Shown: piece after piece, positions 22,181 to 35,060 of the stretch
Layout of the letters: each line of letters begins with the position of its first letter
Numbering within the stretch: the first letter of the stretch is position 1
Assembly: GCA_019843655.1 (NCBI GenBank)
Contig: JACDQD010000010.1
Span: 11,267,637-11,331,636 of the forward strand
Direction of reading: 5' to 3'
DNA length: 64,000 nt
DNA from: Lethocerus indicus
Taxonomy: Eukaryota; Arthropoda; Insecta; Hemiptera; Belostomatidae
Program-made: the position numbers and the translations under genes
The notes under the pieces: model-generated
What the model was told of the DNA's origin: nothing
The model's database searches: none
What the model saw: the letters and a program-made list of their open reading frames with translations, nothing else

Positions 22181-24230
22181 TACCCTAGGATGCATAGAGA
22201 TCAGAATTAAAGCGCGCTCATAACCGACGGAAGAATGGAATAAAATACAAAAAACTCACTGATGATGACAGTACGCCAAAAAGAAAATGGCATGAAATAC
22301 TAGAAGGTGGGGGAGTAGCACCTCAGATTTTCTTATAACGCACACATTTCAATTACGCATAGACTATGTTTGACGCGAAATTTACACCCTATTTCCGACG
22401 GTAGCAATAACGGTGTAACCATTACATTCTTGAGCAATTCCTATTCACAGTGACAGGTAGACGCAGGCAATAAAAAACAAAAAAACAAGGGAACTTAAAA
22501 CCACTGTAAAATGTCTGTTTACTAGATAAGACAATTTTATGTCCATATTTTTTTTATATGCCACCCTTTTGTTTCCCTCATTTCTATTCTCCGTCTGTAA
22601 CCGGAACCACCTGCATGTTTTTACACGACGTAAAAGCTCCCGAGGTGAATTTATCTCGGAGACGGACTTAATATATAAATAGAAAACAATAGGGCTTAAG
22701 TTTCTTTTACAGGTTCACTTTCTCTGCACGCTGGGCTTATTCACCGACCATCGCTCCCGCCGCTATATAAGGAGCGGCCTATCGCAAAAGGAATCGTTGT
22801 GTTCTTTCGCGTTGTTGCATTCGGCGCTTCACATTTTTAATTTCCCCACACCATTTCCCCGGAGGCGTAGCACGTTTTAAACGTTTTTAGAGGGTCCAAT
22901 AAATTTCGAGTTGTAGATAAACAACTTTGTTCGAATACAAGGTCAAAGAGAGTGAAAACATTTTACATTATATATATATTATTACTATAACAAAACTTTA
23001 GACAAATATTTCAGCGGACGCCAGAAATAGAACTAAAGTAGGGTCAGATATCATCGAAGAAATAGTGCTTTCTTGGAAGCCAGTCAACAGTCGGGAAAAA
23101 AATGAGCCGCGACAAATTTAAGGATTTTTTTCCAGAATGCCAATTAGTGCGCAAATAAAATTTTAAATTACTCTCGATATTAAAAAAGGCGTTCACCCGT
23201 AATGAATGCGTGAATAATTAAGCGTTCGCTGCATGTTGGTTAAAGTCAGTGTGACTGAAATAAGGCGTAAATCATGTTGGGCTAATTATTTGAAATTTAT
23301 CGCCTCGAAATACACTTTGTTTCTGTATACTTTTCGAATCTCCGAATCAAATCTCAACGCCCAAACGGGCTCGGGGGCCGTCCCGTGCGACTTCACAGCA
23401 GGTGCCTTTCTGCTGTTTATTATTACCGCTCCTTCTTTGGGCATTTCCCAACGCAGAGAACAATATATCCTCCTTTCGTGGGCGGATATTTTATGCCGTG
23501 TCTTAATTATACGAAGCCGCAATTAAAAAAGAGATAATAAAAAACGAATTAATTTATGCAACTCACCAACACCACCAAAAATACCACCAACTGTAAATCT
23601 TCTTACCTGCAACAAATAAACGCACATTATTAATTAACAAGCCAATTAAACGGAATATCCGCTGAATTCACTGAATTCCATCAACTTTTGTAATACATAC
23701 AATTTTATTTTAATAATTACAGTTTTATAAATTATTCAATTCAATTTAGAACTTCGAGGTTCGTGTTCGGAATGAATGAACATAAACACCGAAAAACAGT
23801 AAATATATATAAGGATTATTGGAATAAATTATAGTTTTCATGCTGTCTTCATTGATGAAAATGAATCCTTTTAGAAATAATGTTGATTTTTTTTCTTTAA
23901 ACCAATAGTGGATTGGGATTTATCTATGGATTCTATACAGAGTACATAATGAACTACAAGGTTATGGATGCAAACAACCATTACAAATTTCAATTAAAAA
24001 ATACAAAGCGGACATATCGTTATCGCGTTATTGCGGCTCTAACACATTAGCCGGGGCGACGATAAGGCCAGGAATGTTCTAAAAATAGCGGCTAAAATGC
24101 TTTTCAATATAAGATAAGAACAAGGTGCCAGATTGAAATTTGGCTATAGTGCAGACTCATCCGACTAAGTATTATATGAAATTTTTCGGCTGTATTTATT
24201 CGACCTCTCCCTTGTTAAGGAACGAGACTT
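22181..24230. other. AT-rich non-coding stretch with one promoter-like site
   Basis: No gene recognised. It holds the TATA-in-hairpin element (22759) and a CACCAA/ACCACCAA cluster (23564-23591). The 97-codon frame 23233-23526 and its 78-codon antisense partner have no domain. Confidence 0.55.
22759..22778 (+). promoter_or_regulatory. TATA box enclosed in a perfect hairpin
   Basis: GCCGCT (22759-22764) and AGCGGC (22773-22778) pair perfectly around an 8-nt loop that contains most of TATATAAGG. The context is GC-rich upstream (CCATCGCTCCC) and an AT-rich field around, as expected for a core promoter. No clear initiator is seen 25-35 bp downstream. Immediately after it comes CGGCCTATCGC (22775-22785), an 11-mer also present at 42319-42329. 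Plus strand assumed from TATA orientation. Confidence 0.35.
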
Positions 24231-24720
24231 AATGCTCCGGGCGGAACGAAGGAGGCTGCAGTGGGAACACTGTGGGACAAAAACAATGAGCAAAAACACG
24301 AAGAGCAAAAAAAAGGCCATCATCAAACAAGGCACACTGAGAGGTAGCGCGCAATTATTGAATTAAACCCCCCGCAACGCCCTCCACCGCTTCTCTCGGT
24401 GATGAAGACATCACCGGACAAATGGTCATCTCATTCTCCCTCACGCCTTAATGACACGGGAGGATGAGTACAGCACAGTACTCCGGGCCGCTTCCAGTGA
24501 GGCATCTGGAATGAATGTTTGGGCCACCGGTCGTAATCTAGGTCGGTGGTTTTCAAATGGGGTTCCACAACATTCCCTTCTAAGGATACAACCCCTACGC
24601 CATCTTATTATACAAACATTACTTATATATAACCAGAGTAGGGTCAAGATAGGGAAGCCACGTGTGCCGGAACGTGTACAACCGACATATGTATATAGAA
24701 TTCGGTGAACGGACCTGCTA
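24231..24720. other. Mixed patch, possible transposon remnant
   Basis: An 85-codon plus-strand frame (24451-24708) and a 68-codon antisense frame lie over a hAT-like terminal sequence. GAGCAAAAA occurs twice (24288-24296, 24303-24311). No transposase domain is visible. Confidence 0.3.
24544..24565 (+). mobile_element. hAT-like terminal inverted repeat, single end
   Basis: Matches the common hAT end CAGTGGTT(C/T)(T/C)CAAA-TGGGGT at most positions. The eight bases before it, ATCTAGGT, have TA at positions 4-5 as in Buster-type target sites. No matching second end or duplicated 8-mer was found nearby, so this would be a truncated or very old element, or coincidence. Confidence 0.25.
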
Positions 24721-27500
24721 AGATGGAAAGAGCAGCCTGTTTCTTACTTCAATGGCATTTAAAGAAGGTATATCTTATCAGAGTTCACGAAACTCTTAAG
24801 GGAGGCTCGTAGAGAAAATCCACGTACCAACGTACCACGTACACAACGAGGCTAAGCCGTTGATAAGAGGATCGCTGCAGAAATTGCAGGAGACTCGTTG
24901 AACGTTATATAAATGTATAACCATCCCTTCATTTTAAAGGAAAGAGTCTGCTAATAAAATTGCAATTTTATTTAAACAATTAAATTAGCAATTCTGGTCT
25001 AACTCGGGGGTTTGCACCTGGCAAACCCGTTGCCTTCAGCCAAATGATTCTGATCCCGCATCTTCTCCCATTACATATGATAAACCTACATATTATCGTA
25101 ATGTATATTTATAGAGAGCGATTTTTAAGGGATAACAAATGTTATATACGGGAGTATAATAATATTGTAAAAATAATGCTTCATATTATTTATGTAAACC
25201 GTAGTAAAATTAAATATTTTTTTCAAAACATGATAATACTAACTGAGTAACATCTTTATTTCATAAAGGTAGTAAACTTTTCCGAAAAGAAAATTGAGGA
25301 GGGAACCACGAATCAAGAAGAAAATGGTTTCATTATAACCTATTTGATTATAAGAGCCTAAGTGTAAAACATTAAGTCCTCCTGCGTATTTCCATGTGAT
25401 AGTGAAGAAATATTTTCCAAGGTACGTTTTCAGAAAATTTACGGTACTTCTGTCGATAGTTAATGGCACGCTATCATAAGTTGCAGTTTAAGGAAACTCA
25501 TAACTTAAAAATCGATAACTTACATTTACCACAGGGCTAAAGCATTAGGGAACTATCAGAACTAATAGCCTGTACTCTAATTGAAACAACAATTATACCA
25601 TTTTTTATATTCCACAAAACGTTGATAAATATCCACCTGTAATTAACTGCTGTAGGACATCGATTTTATTATCTCGCAACGGCCAGCAATTAAAAATATA
25701 GCGTCCGTTAATAACTCTTGTATCGTTCAGAAAACAGAACGGTAATTTATTTCGAGTTATAAATACGGGCAGTGATTGCAGCACTGTTCGATAAGCCTTT
25801 GTTCAAAATTAATTCATACTGTCAACGACAACTAACCAGCCTTGAATAGAACGTTCTATTCAACGTAGAACTACCCCATAGTGATAAAATGACTAATTTT
25901 TAACCTTATTAATTAACCTTAGCTTAAAAATATTACAATATGCGCTATGAATAATTCGCTTACCGGCATTCAATCCCCGTACGCTGGAAATTTATAGCTA
26001 GAAAAACGTACAATTAGGACCTCCCGAACATAAAATAGCCAATCAAATTTACCCACCATGTCGACAATTTCCTCTTAAACGGCAATTAAACCGCGTGAGC
26101 TGTTAACCGGCGAGGGCGCGTGGAAATAGCCCGTCCTTTTGAAATAATAATAAATACATATATGCAGATCGTCGAACAAAATTTTAATGAACGCCTACAT
26201 TTTCGGCCGTTCCACGGACACCGGAGTATTAAACCGCGGGCAAGGCTATCGTAAAAACCAGCGGCCCCATCTCCTATCTTAATATTCCATCTAAACAGCA
26301 GCCAAGAGGAGATTTCCTTCACTCAAACAGAGCCGAATTCTACTAGGGTTAATACAGGAGCTGCTGCATTAAATCAACTAATGCCACACTTTTATACCTA
26401 TACAAATTGAGTACTATATGTCTATACGTAAAAAAAATACGGATATTATGTATAAATGAATGCGGATATAAATCGGTAATAAAATAATAGATAAAATAGG
26501 AGGTATAATTATAATAATATCAAAGTGGCGTGGTTAAGGGTGAAACTTTTTAAATCACCCCCATACAGTATATATATGTTATTTACTGCCAATTCAAAGA
26601 ATTCAGAGCTGAAACTTACAAGGGACCCGAATTAAAACGGATTTCAGTGGAACGAAAATAATTAAAACGGGCAAAGTGACATGAAAGATGCACTCTAGTA
26701 CGGGGGAAAACCCGAAAATAAGACCCGGCCGAAGGTCACAGTGAGTCTCGCGGTATTTTATAAGAGAAAGAAGGGATTCCTAATAAATCCACTCATCCGA
26801 GACTTAGACAAACTAGTTTCACCTCCCCTGGACTATTTATAATGGGAGAGGAATTAACTGCGCGGAAATCTGTCGGCAGTTGGCAGTGGGGCCGAGACGT
26901 CAAACTTTGGGAAGGTCCTTTGGGCCAGTGTGAGAGGAGAAACAAGAATTTTAGTTAAATTAATCTTAAAATGTATAGAAGAAAGATATGCGTATAACCT
27001 CATTTCGTACATTGTTCCCTGACCGAACATCCCCCAGAATTGAAGAAATTATTTAGATAGAAACTTTTTTAATGTCAGTAACCCCCTTTAACCCTTGAAA
27101 CTTACGGATAGCGAATGTAGATATAGTATAGGACCAAATAAGCGAGGGACATTATATCAACCCCTTATAGCAGCATGTATGACATACATCGCTAAAATCA
27201 AGGATCAAAATGTACCAAGCAACTGGTAATTTTTCGTCACTACACATCTTCGGAGAATCGTACTTATTTTTAGCTTCTTGTCTTGTCCTATGTAGGTCCG
27301 ATTTATTGCAGTATCCAAAAACAATGTACTACAGATACATCTCTCATACTGTACTCATCCGATACTCATCTTATCAAATGACAGGAGGCAGAGGAATTAA
27401 AACATTAAATACAGAGAGTCTGTAAAGAAACAGAGTGCGGCCGTAAGGATACCGTCCTAGTTATTCCAACTGCGTACTACTGATATTTGGGAGACATTGT
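24721..27500. other. AT-rich non-coding stretch
   Basis: No gene recognised and all frames under 80 codons. A poly(TATA)-like segment lies near 26400-26580. GC-richer bits at 26080-26280 and 26700-26920 have no further signal. Confidence 0.6.
24822..24843 (+). repeat. Threefold ACGTACC direct repeat
   Basis: ACGTACCA, ACGTACC and ACGTACA run head to tail. Each unit is partly self-complementary (GTAC). Confidence 0.9.
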
Positions 27501-28020
27501 ATATAGGGGACCAAAACACTGGGGAGGAGACGGAATATCTGAGGGGTGATAAAACTGTCAATCCACCGGGCTCCCGGCTGCACAGACAGTCTAGAGTTCA
27601 CGCGGCTATTTATAACGGCAGCAGAAATTGTGCTGTGGAAATCCGTAGCAGCCGAGTTGGCAAACCCGAAAGAGAGATGGAGAGGGAGAGAGAGAGAACG
27701 TCAAACCGTGGGACTCTCGTAGGCTCGGAGAGTTAATTGTGTTAATTGGGCCGTCGGACATGTGTTGCCCGGGGACCCACGTCCTCCTCGTCGTCCTCCT
27801 CCTGCTAGTCGTCTCCTCGACTGTTTGCACGTGTTGGTGGGGGCTAACAAGGCAAACAAATTACGCGCGGCGCCCCTCCCCCCCGCCCCATCGGTCGGAT
27901 TATTACACTTGGCAAAACTAACACCCGGGGACGTCGGGAGGTGGCTCGGACGCCAAGCACATATATCATCCGGACCCGAAACTTCTGGCGACCTGCGAAG
28001 GGTCTATTAGGCCTGGACAG
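27501..28020. other. GC-rich patch with GA and TCC/TCG low complexity
   Basis: A GA-rich segment (27670-27698) is followed by a TCC/TCG pyrimidine tract (27781-27822) and a minus-strand G4 motif. Short frames on both strands are compositional. Confidence 0.55.
27873..27889 (-). other. Minus-strand G-quadruplex motif
   Basis: C4, T, C7, G, C4 on the plus strand. Splitting the C7 gives four tracts of three or more with one-base loops on the minus strand. Confidence 0.65.
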
Positions 28021-29035
28021 ACGTCATAGGGACTCCACCTATACTAATATATCAATCAAATGCTTACTTTCAAATATGCTGAAATCACTAATCTATTTAT
28101 TTACACACACTTGATAGAAAAAATTTAAAAAATCTTAAAGACTCATTGGGAAAATGTCAAGGATTTCCATCATTCCAAGCACATAGCGGCAATGCATAGC
28201 GACTGCGCTATACAAATAGTTAAAAAAAATAATGGGCATTCCTAAAATTGTACCCACTTAATGGGTACACAATTAGGTAACACTTAAAGGTCATAACTAA
28301 CGATTTAATTTGCCATATGTACATGGCAATATTTGTTTTACGCGGTCGATAACACCACTAATATATATGGTATAAGAGTATTTTCATTAATACTAGTATA
28401 CAGTGCCCTTCTACCTATCTGTATTTGTAAACTGCACTTTAACTAGACATATAATATTCATCTATGCATGAATGTTTACTATTCTGCATTGCCTAACAAG
28501 TAATATCACTCCTGGTCACAGAGAACAATAACAGTGCAGTGGTAATCTGATTGCGAGAACCCTATAACAAATAATACTTAAAATTTATTAAACAATAATA
28601 ATATTGGTTGCGCGGAAGTATAGAAGTATTCAGTATTAACTATAAATATTCAGAATTGATTGCTGATAAATATTTTTATAACAAGAATAGCAACAATAAG
28701 GTTGCAACGTGCTGCATAAACTAGTAATAGTCCTTTTTAATCAAAAAAATTATGCTGATCAGAATTTCAGGTCACTGGGAAGACCTAATAAATAGATCCA
28801 TCCAATTTTTGGTAGGAATTAATTCCGTACATTTAACACAAAATTCAGATTATATAGACAAGGGAAAATATCTTTAATAAAGTCTGGCCCAGTATAAAAA
28901 AATTAACGGTCGAATTAAATTCAGAATATTTATAAGGGCCACTTCAGGAAGTCGTAAGTCGTGGTTGGGATGTTGATTAAAAACGTTCCGAAAACAAAAG
29001 ATCATTATACGGATATTTAAAACCTTCATAGACGA
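28021..29035. other. AT-rich non-coding stretch
   Basis: No gene recognised. The hairpin at 28241 is its only notable structure. Confidence 0.6.
28241..28277. repeat. Imperfect 37-nt hairpin, TTAA-type loop
   Basis: Core TGTACCCA (28249-28256) and TGGGTACA (28262-28269) pair perfectly around loop CTTAA. Outer CCTAA (28241-28245) and TTAGG (28273-28277) also pair. The loop resembles that of the hairpin at 10688 (ATTAA). Confidence 0.9.
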
Positions 29036-30295
29036 TTTGGCGGCGAAGGGGGGGGGGGTTGAAAATAATCCGTCATTTAGGAGGCGGAAAGGCCTCGGCC
29101 AAAAGCAGAAAACACAATTCCCATCCTGGATAAATAATTTTCGCGTATCGCCCATTAATTCCGAGAAAGGCCCGGGGCGTTTCCGAGATAAGCTGGCCCG
29201 CAGCCAGAACGGTCCTTCGGGCCAGCCGATGGCCCCGAATTAACGGACGGTTTTCGCCAATCGGCCGATGAATTTATTCATGCAAATGGCTTAATTTTCA
29301 TTTCAGGGGTTTGCAAAATAATTCGGCCGGCCGGGAAACCCGGCCGAATTAACGGAGCGGGGGTTACTTTCCGGTGTACCGCTTAATTCGGGCTCTTCAT
29401 TGGCAACTGACATAAATTTGAATAATCAAGTATTTGAAATTCATACTGTAGGCGAACTTTATTGTGCATAATAAAAACTAATGGGGTGAAAGAAATGTAT
29501 GTAATGTCAGTTGAAACTTACTGCTGTTTCTAAAATACACACCGATCTATTCGATATAAAACGTATACTTTTTCCAGATTTTGAAACAGCGATAACGAAC
29601 GTAATCATGGATATAGAAAGGGGATTCAAAAAATGCCAATCAAGTAGGACAAAAACTTTTTTCCTCCTTCCAATCATCAACCTGCAGTCAGTTTAATGGG
29701 TAGGCTCCATTCCCACCCCGCTAACCGGTAATCGTCGGTTGGAAGACAGAGACATTAGCTCACCAAATTACAACCGACGTGAAAGTCAAACGCGTCAACT
29801 CGAAAACTTTAACCTTTTCGGATTGCAGGACGGGAGCCGAGCGGGGGGCTCCCCGGCCGGCGGGGCGGCGGTAATGGCCGCGGTGTGGGTTTTTACCCGT
29901 AATGGCCGAGGGCATTAGGAGGGGGCCCCGCGGACAAATCATCTCCGCCCCGAGAAAACAAGGTGTTCCTAACGAGATCTATAGCATTAATCAAAAGGAT
30001 GAGGGGGCGGGGGGCGAGGGGCCGGTAGTTCTTGAGTTTGTTTCTTTCGAATTGCCCCCACGTAACGAGGTGATGACACCCGTTTTTATAACGCGCACTC
30101 CGCTTCTGTCCGACTGTTTGTACGGTAGTTTATCTTCTCGATATCAGGCCCGGGCTATTGCCCGGTTCCAGTACCGCCGCACATTAATGAACTTGGAATA
30201 TTCGAGTTTTAGAAAGGGGGCCGCCAGGTATAAACCACAAAAGGCAAATACGTTTCTAAAAAACGAACATTTGCTTGGCTTTCAATAGGCGACAT
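29036..30295. other. GC-rich block with octamer, strong hairpin and G11 run
   Basis: CpG-rich at 29040-29400 and 29820-30040, AT-richer between. It contains G11 (29048-29058), an octamer ATGCAAAT (29280-29287), a GGCCGGCC (29325-29332) and the hairpin listed below. The 128-codon frame 29902-30288 has no domain. The 29240-29400 part, with CAAT, ATGCAAAT, TTAAT and palindromes, looks enhancer-like. Confidence 0.4.
29320..29350. repeat. GC-rich hairpin with 11-12 bp stem
   Basis: AATTCGGCCGG (29320-29330) and CCGGCCGAATT (29340-29350) are exact complements with a 9-nt spacer. Alternatively a 12-bp stem closes on a 3-nt AAA loop with GGCC bulged out. It is the longest perfect dyad found in the window. 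Confidence 0.93.
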
Positions 30296-31385
30296 AATAC
30301 ATAATACACAGCGTACATTATTTCACAAAGAGTCAAATCCACTTGAGACCAGGGAAACAGTATTAATCACTGCCTAATGTTCTGTACTCGCCACATAGGC
30401 CGGGCTTTTTTTCCCCCCTTCGAAACGGGAAGTAAACTAATTGCGGTAGCGCCAGAAGAGAATTGGGGTCTTTCTGGGTGTTGGGTTAATATTTAATTAG
30501 GCCGAAGTGCGGGTGGTTGGGAGTGATGTATCGGTCGGGGACCGGGGTCGGTAACGTGGCGCCACCGAGGGATGGCGCCCGACCACCCCTAAAGTGTCCC
30601 ACGTCTCCGCTGCCTGCCGAATAAATATATCACCCTTATCTGGCAACAACTTATCGAGCTTCCGAATTCCTTATTGTCTAATTTGATGGCTTCCAGGCCA
30701 ATTTTTTTTCTCCCTCCTGGCTGTTCTCAGCCCTTTAAATAATCTATTTGTCATCCCTAATCGGCCACTAAAAACCGCTGGGAGTGAACGGCCACATTTC
30801 TCGGCTCGCTTCGTTTGATTTATCGATCTAAAACAGTGGTGGACACAGTTTTCTTTTAAATTATATTTTCATCCTTGCTGCCTTTTATCTCAACCGGTTT
30901 ATCATTGACTTTCTAATAATCAAAGAGATTGCAACCCCAGGTGTTTGCTAGGATTCGAAACTTTATCTCAATATTTGTAATTTATTTATAGAACGCAACA
31001 ATAAAGTACATTAACCAAAATATTAATCTGGAAAAATTATTATTCCATATAGTGCTTATTAATTATTACCGAGAGTTGGGAATAAAGATGAATCCATGCG
31101 TTATCGGTGTAATTGCATGGCACAAGTACTTTCATGTTCAAAGTAGATTATTACCCATATAGGATACTAAACGTAAGTGATCTACTGTTTTATAAACATG
31201 TCATCACCATGACCTTATGATAAAGCAATCTGAATGTAATAAAATAAAATTAGGATGAGGAAAACATGTTTAATATTTGTAGGACATTAATTTCTGGTTC
31301 TATATCGGAAATCTTGAGTACTTTCTTCCTTTAGCAAACAAATATAAATAGAGAAAATAAAACCTGTCTTTAAGATAACTGGCCA
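30296..31385. other. Non-coding; GC-rich at 30.40-30.62 kb
   Basis: The GC-richer segment has GGCGCCACC and GGTGGCGCC-like cores near 30558-30590. The rest is AT-rich. No gene recognised. Confidence 0.55.
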
Positions 31386-34300
31386 GTTGGAAGGTCTAGC
31401 TCCAACGTTCAGCCTACCTGGTTTAAGTGTCACAACACGCCACCCACAACTCGGGCCCAAAACGCCCCCTAATTCCTCTCCTTCTAGATTTCACAGAAAC
31501 CCTAATTTTTCTCTGCCCCCTTACCAAAAGACACATGCTACCCAGGCGACGCACTTCCTTTCCCCGGCTGCGACAGGCGTCGTCGAACATTCCATTAGGG
31601 GATTAGGATAAAAACGGAACGGAGTGGAAGTGGAAACAAAAAACGAGCTGATCATCCAAAGAAAAATTGATCCATTTATATTTCCCATTGTCCGTTATGC
31701 AGAAAAATTGTTACATCCAAACAAGGACGCATGGGAAAAATCATGATAAATCTAGGCTGAAATAGGCCGATTAAGTACCTGAAATAGACCGTATGGATAC
31801 AAAAACAACTGCAGGCACTATACAAATTTCTATTATTATTCTATCCATAAAGTGTTATTTTAATTAATATGCAGTGTACAGATAATGTAGCAGTTCAGCA
31901 ACAGTGAATAAAATCCGCATAAAATGTCTAATTTACAGTGTCAAAAACGTGAGTAGTTCATTTTTATTGTAATTTCGTGAATAAAACCCATTTGCAATAA
32001 AAACTGGAATGAGTATACAGTACAATATACAAGACGTGCCGAATTGGAGTTTACTATCTGAACGAATTGTCGCCAGATGTGCCCCTTATATAGTTTTACA
32101 ATGCAAAACAAGTGACACAAGCACCGGGTACATGTTTCTGTTACCACAAGAATGTGTGATGCTACTCGCTGCGGTCTAACCATTTTAATACTACTGATAG
32201 TTAAGAGTAATTGAAGACTCGAACGATATTATTTCAAACAGATGATTTCACTGGTGTCGTCCAAATGACTTAATTTTTGAGAACTACTGAAAAACAAAGA
32301 GATCCTTCTAATTTAATACATCACTGTCCAGCTTTCATATAATTTTTCGATATCATAACAAAATAAACAAGGAATGTAATATTCTGCAATATCAAAACAA
32401 TATGTATCCCACTCAAGTAGGAAACGAAATATTTCCGAACCATTGTGCCATTACTGTTTCTTTTTCATATAGCCTGCACTCGAAACGGAACGCAAATATT
32501 TCAGATCGAGATTATGGCGGGTCGTAAGCTTCAACATATCGCGTTATAAACGAGCCTTTCGAAAGGTCCCCCATAAACAAGAAAGGCGAGTAATAAGCCC
32601 ATTGTTTAAAAAAGAGAGAAAAAAAAGACCTTTCGGTGGGTCGAATTCATTTATTTGGGAACATAAAGAAAGAAATTCTGACATTTATGTCAACCCGATT
32701 TTCATTCGAAGGCTAACATTTACATAAGCGGAACACATTCAGGAAAGCAGTTCGGGCCGCCAATATAACTCAGTCCCGTATGGACAATTTATTAATTTCC
32801 CCCACCGTCGTGGAACCTTTAAATAAATATTCTCGAAGGAGTCGGAGTAATTGATTTCCTAATTCAAACATACAGTGCCCTATAAATAATCTTATAGGTC
32901 TTATATAGGCTCGAAAATCATGAAGCACAACAGGACGGGTTGAGGTTCTCGCCATCGTCAGTACAATTTCAGTACTAATACATACTAATACAAAAAAGAG
33001 GGTACTCGGAAAATTGTTACATTTCCAATATATAGTAACTAAAATTGTTAGTATCAAACCTCCTCGCTATTAACATGTGTTTAATTATCTTAATTCGGTA
33101 ACGTTCCATCGGTAGATTAGTTAGGAAATTTCTCTGCTCAAAACGGAACAAAATTGGTCAAAAAACCTGAAAAACGTTGAAATGTATAGTAATCTAAATA
33201 GGAAAACGTTAATTATGCAACCTATAATTGAGTCTCGTAAAGATAAGAAACAGCATTTAAATGCACATGAGCTAAAGCTATACCGATTAAGAACTTCCGC
33301 TCCACCCACAGTGAATTCAAATTCGTACCATAAGAATTAATTAGGGCCGGTTGGAAATTAAAGCTTCCAAAAATGGTACTGTCAATATTCTGGGTTAAGG
33401 AAAACGAAGGACACAAAATTGTTAGGCTACTTCCAAAACAATATTAATTAGGTCCACAACGAAGCCGCAGTTCCACCTTAATTCAGGAATGACCATCTGC
33501 GGTTAAAACCAAACTCTAATATAAATTTTTTCGATAACGTGAGAAAGGTCCGTGCTAATTAGACCCAGTAGAAATGAATATAACAGGTGATTTCAAGTGA
33601 AAATACAATAGAATAACTAGCAAGTATTCATACCAGGGATTTATTAGAAGTGTACACTGTGCACAATAAGCATAGTACATATCGCATATTTCGAATAGTT
33701 TTGGCGGGTATAACTGCCAGCCAATTAAGCCGAATGCTCTTCACTTGCAGAACCGTGAGCCAGAAAACGTATCACAATTCGCAAAGTCTGACAGAGAAAG
33801 TTCGGCTGTTGGGAATGGAAGGAAGTACAAACTTCTGTATGGCAGTTTCGAGAAGTTTTTAATTAAATAACCCGCCGACTACATTACTGAGTATAAACGA
33901 TAACAATTGTAAGAACCCAAATTAACAGTGCTCCAAAATGATACTGCAGAATGGGCCGAGATAAAATGAACAAATTAAATATACACCGAGTTGATTCACC
34001 GCTCAATAGCAGTTAATCTGCGATTATAAAGGAATAAATTGTGTACTGCAGGCAAAACTGTGTGCCACCATATTCACAGACACAGATTCTGCCGAAGCCA
34101 ATCTAGCGAAAGACCAAACAAGCGAGAGAAGAAAGAGAGAACACTACGGTATTCAAAACCCTCGCAGACCACATAACAGGTATTTAAAAGTATATAAATG
34201 TTTATGTATAAATGTATCCTCGAAATCAGTTTGCTGGAGTGAAGTTGAGGGTTGTTTACGAGGTCCTATTAGTGCTAACTTATTTTATTTTAATATTAAA
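31386..34300. other. AT-rich non-coding stretch
   Basis: No gene recognised. The 74-codon frame 31387-31611 is Pro/Thr/Ser-rich with no domain; the remainder reads as unstructured AT-rich DNA. One tandem 10-mer is listed at 32973. Confidence 0.6.
32973..32992 (+). repeat. Tandem duplication of a 10-mer
   Basis: TACTAATACA occurs twice head to tail. Confidence 0.95.
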
Positions 34301-35060
<760 letters not shown>

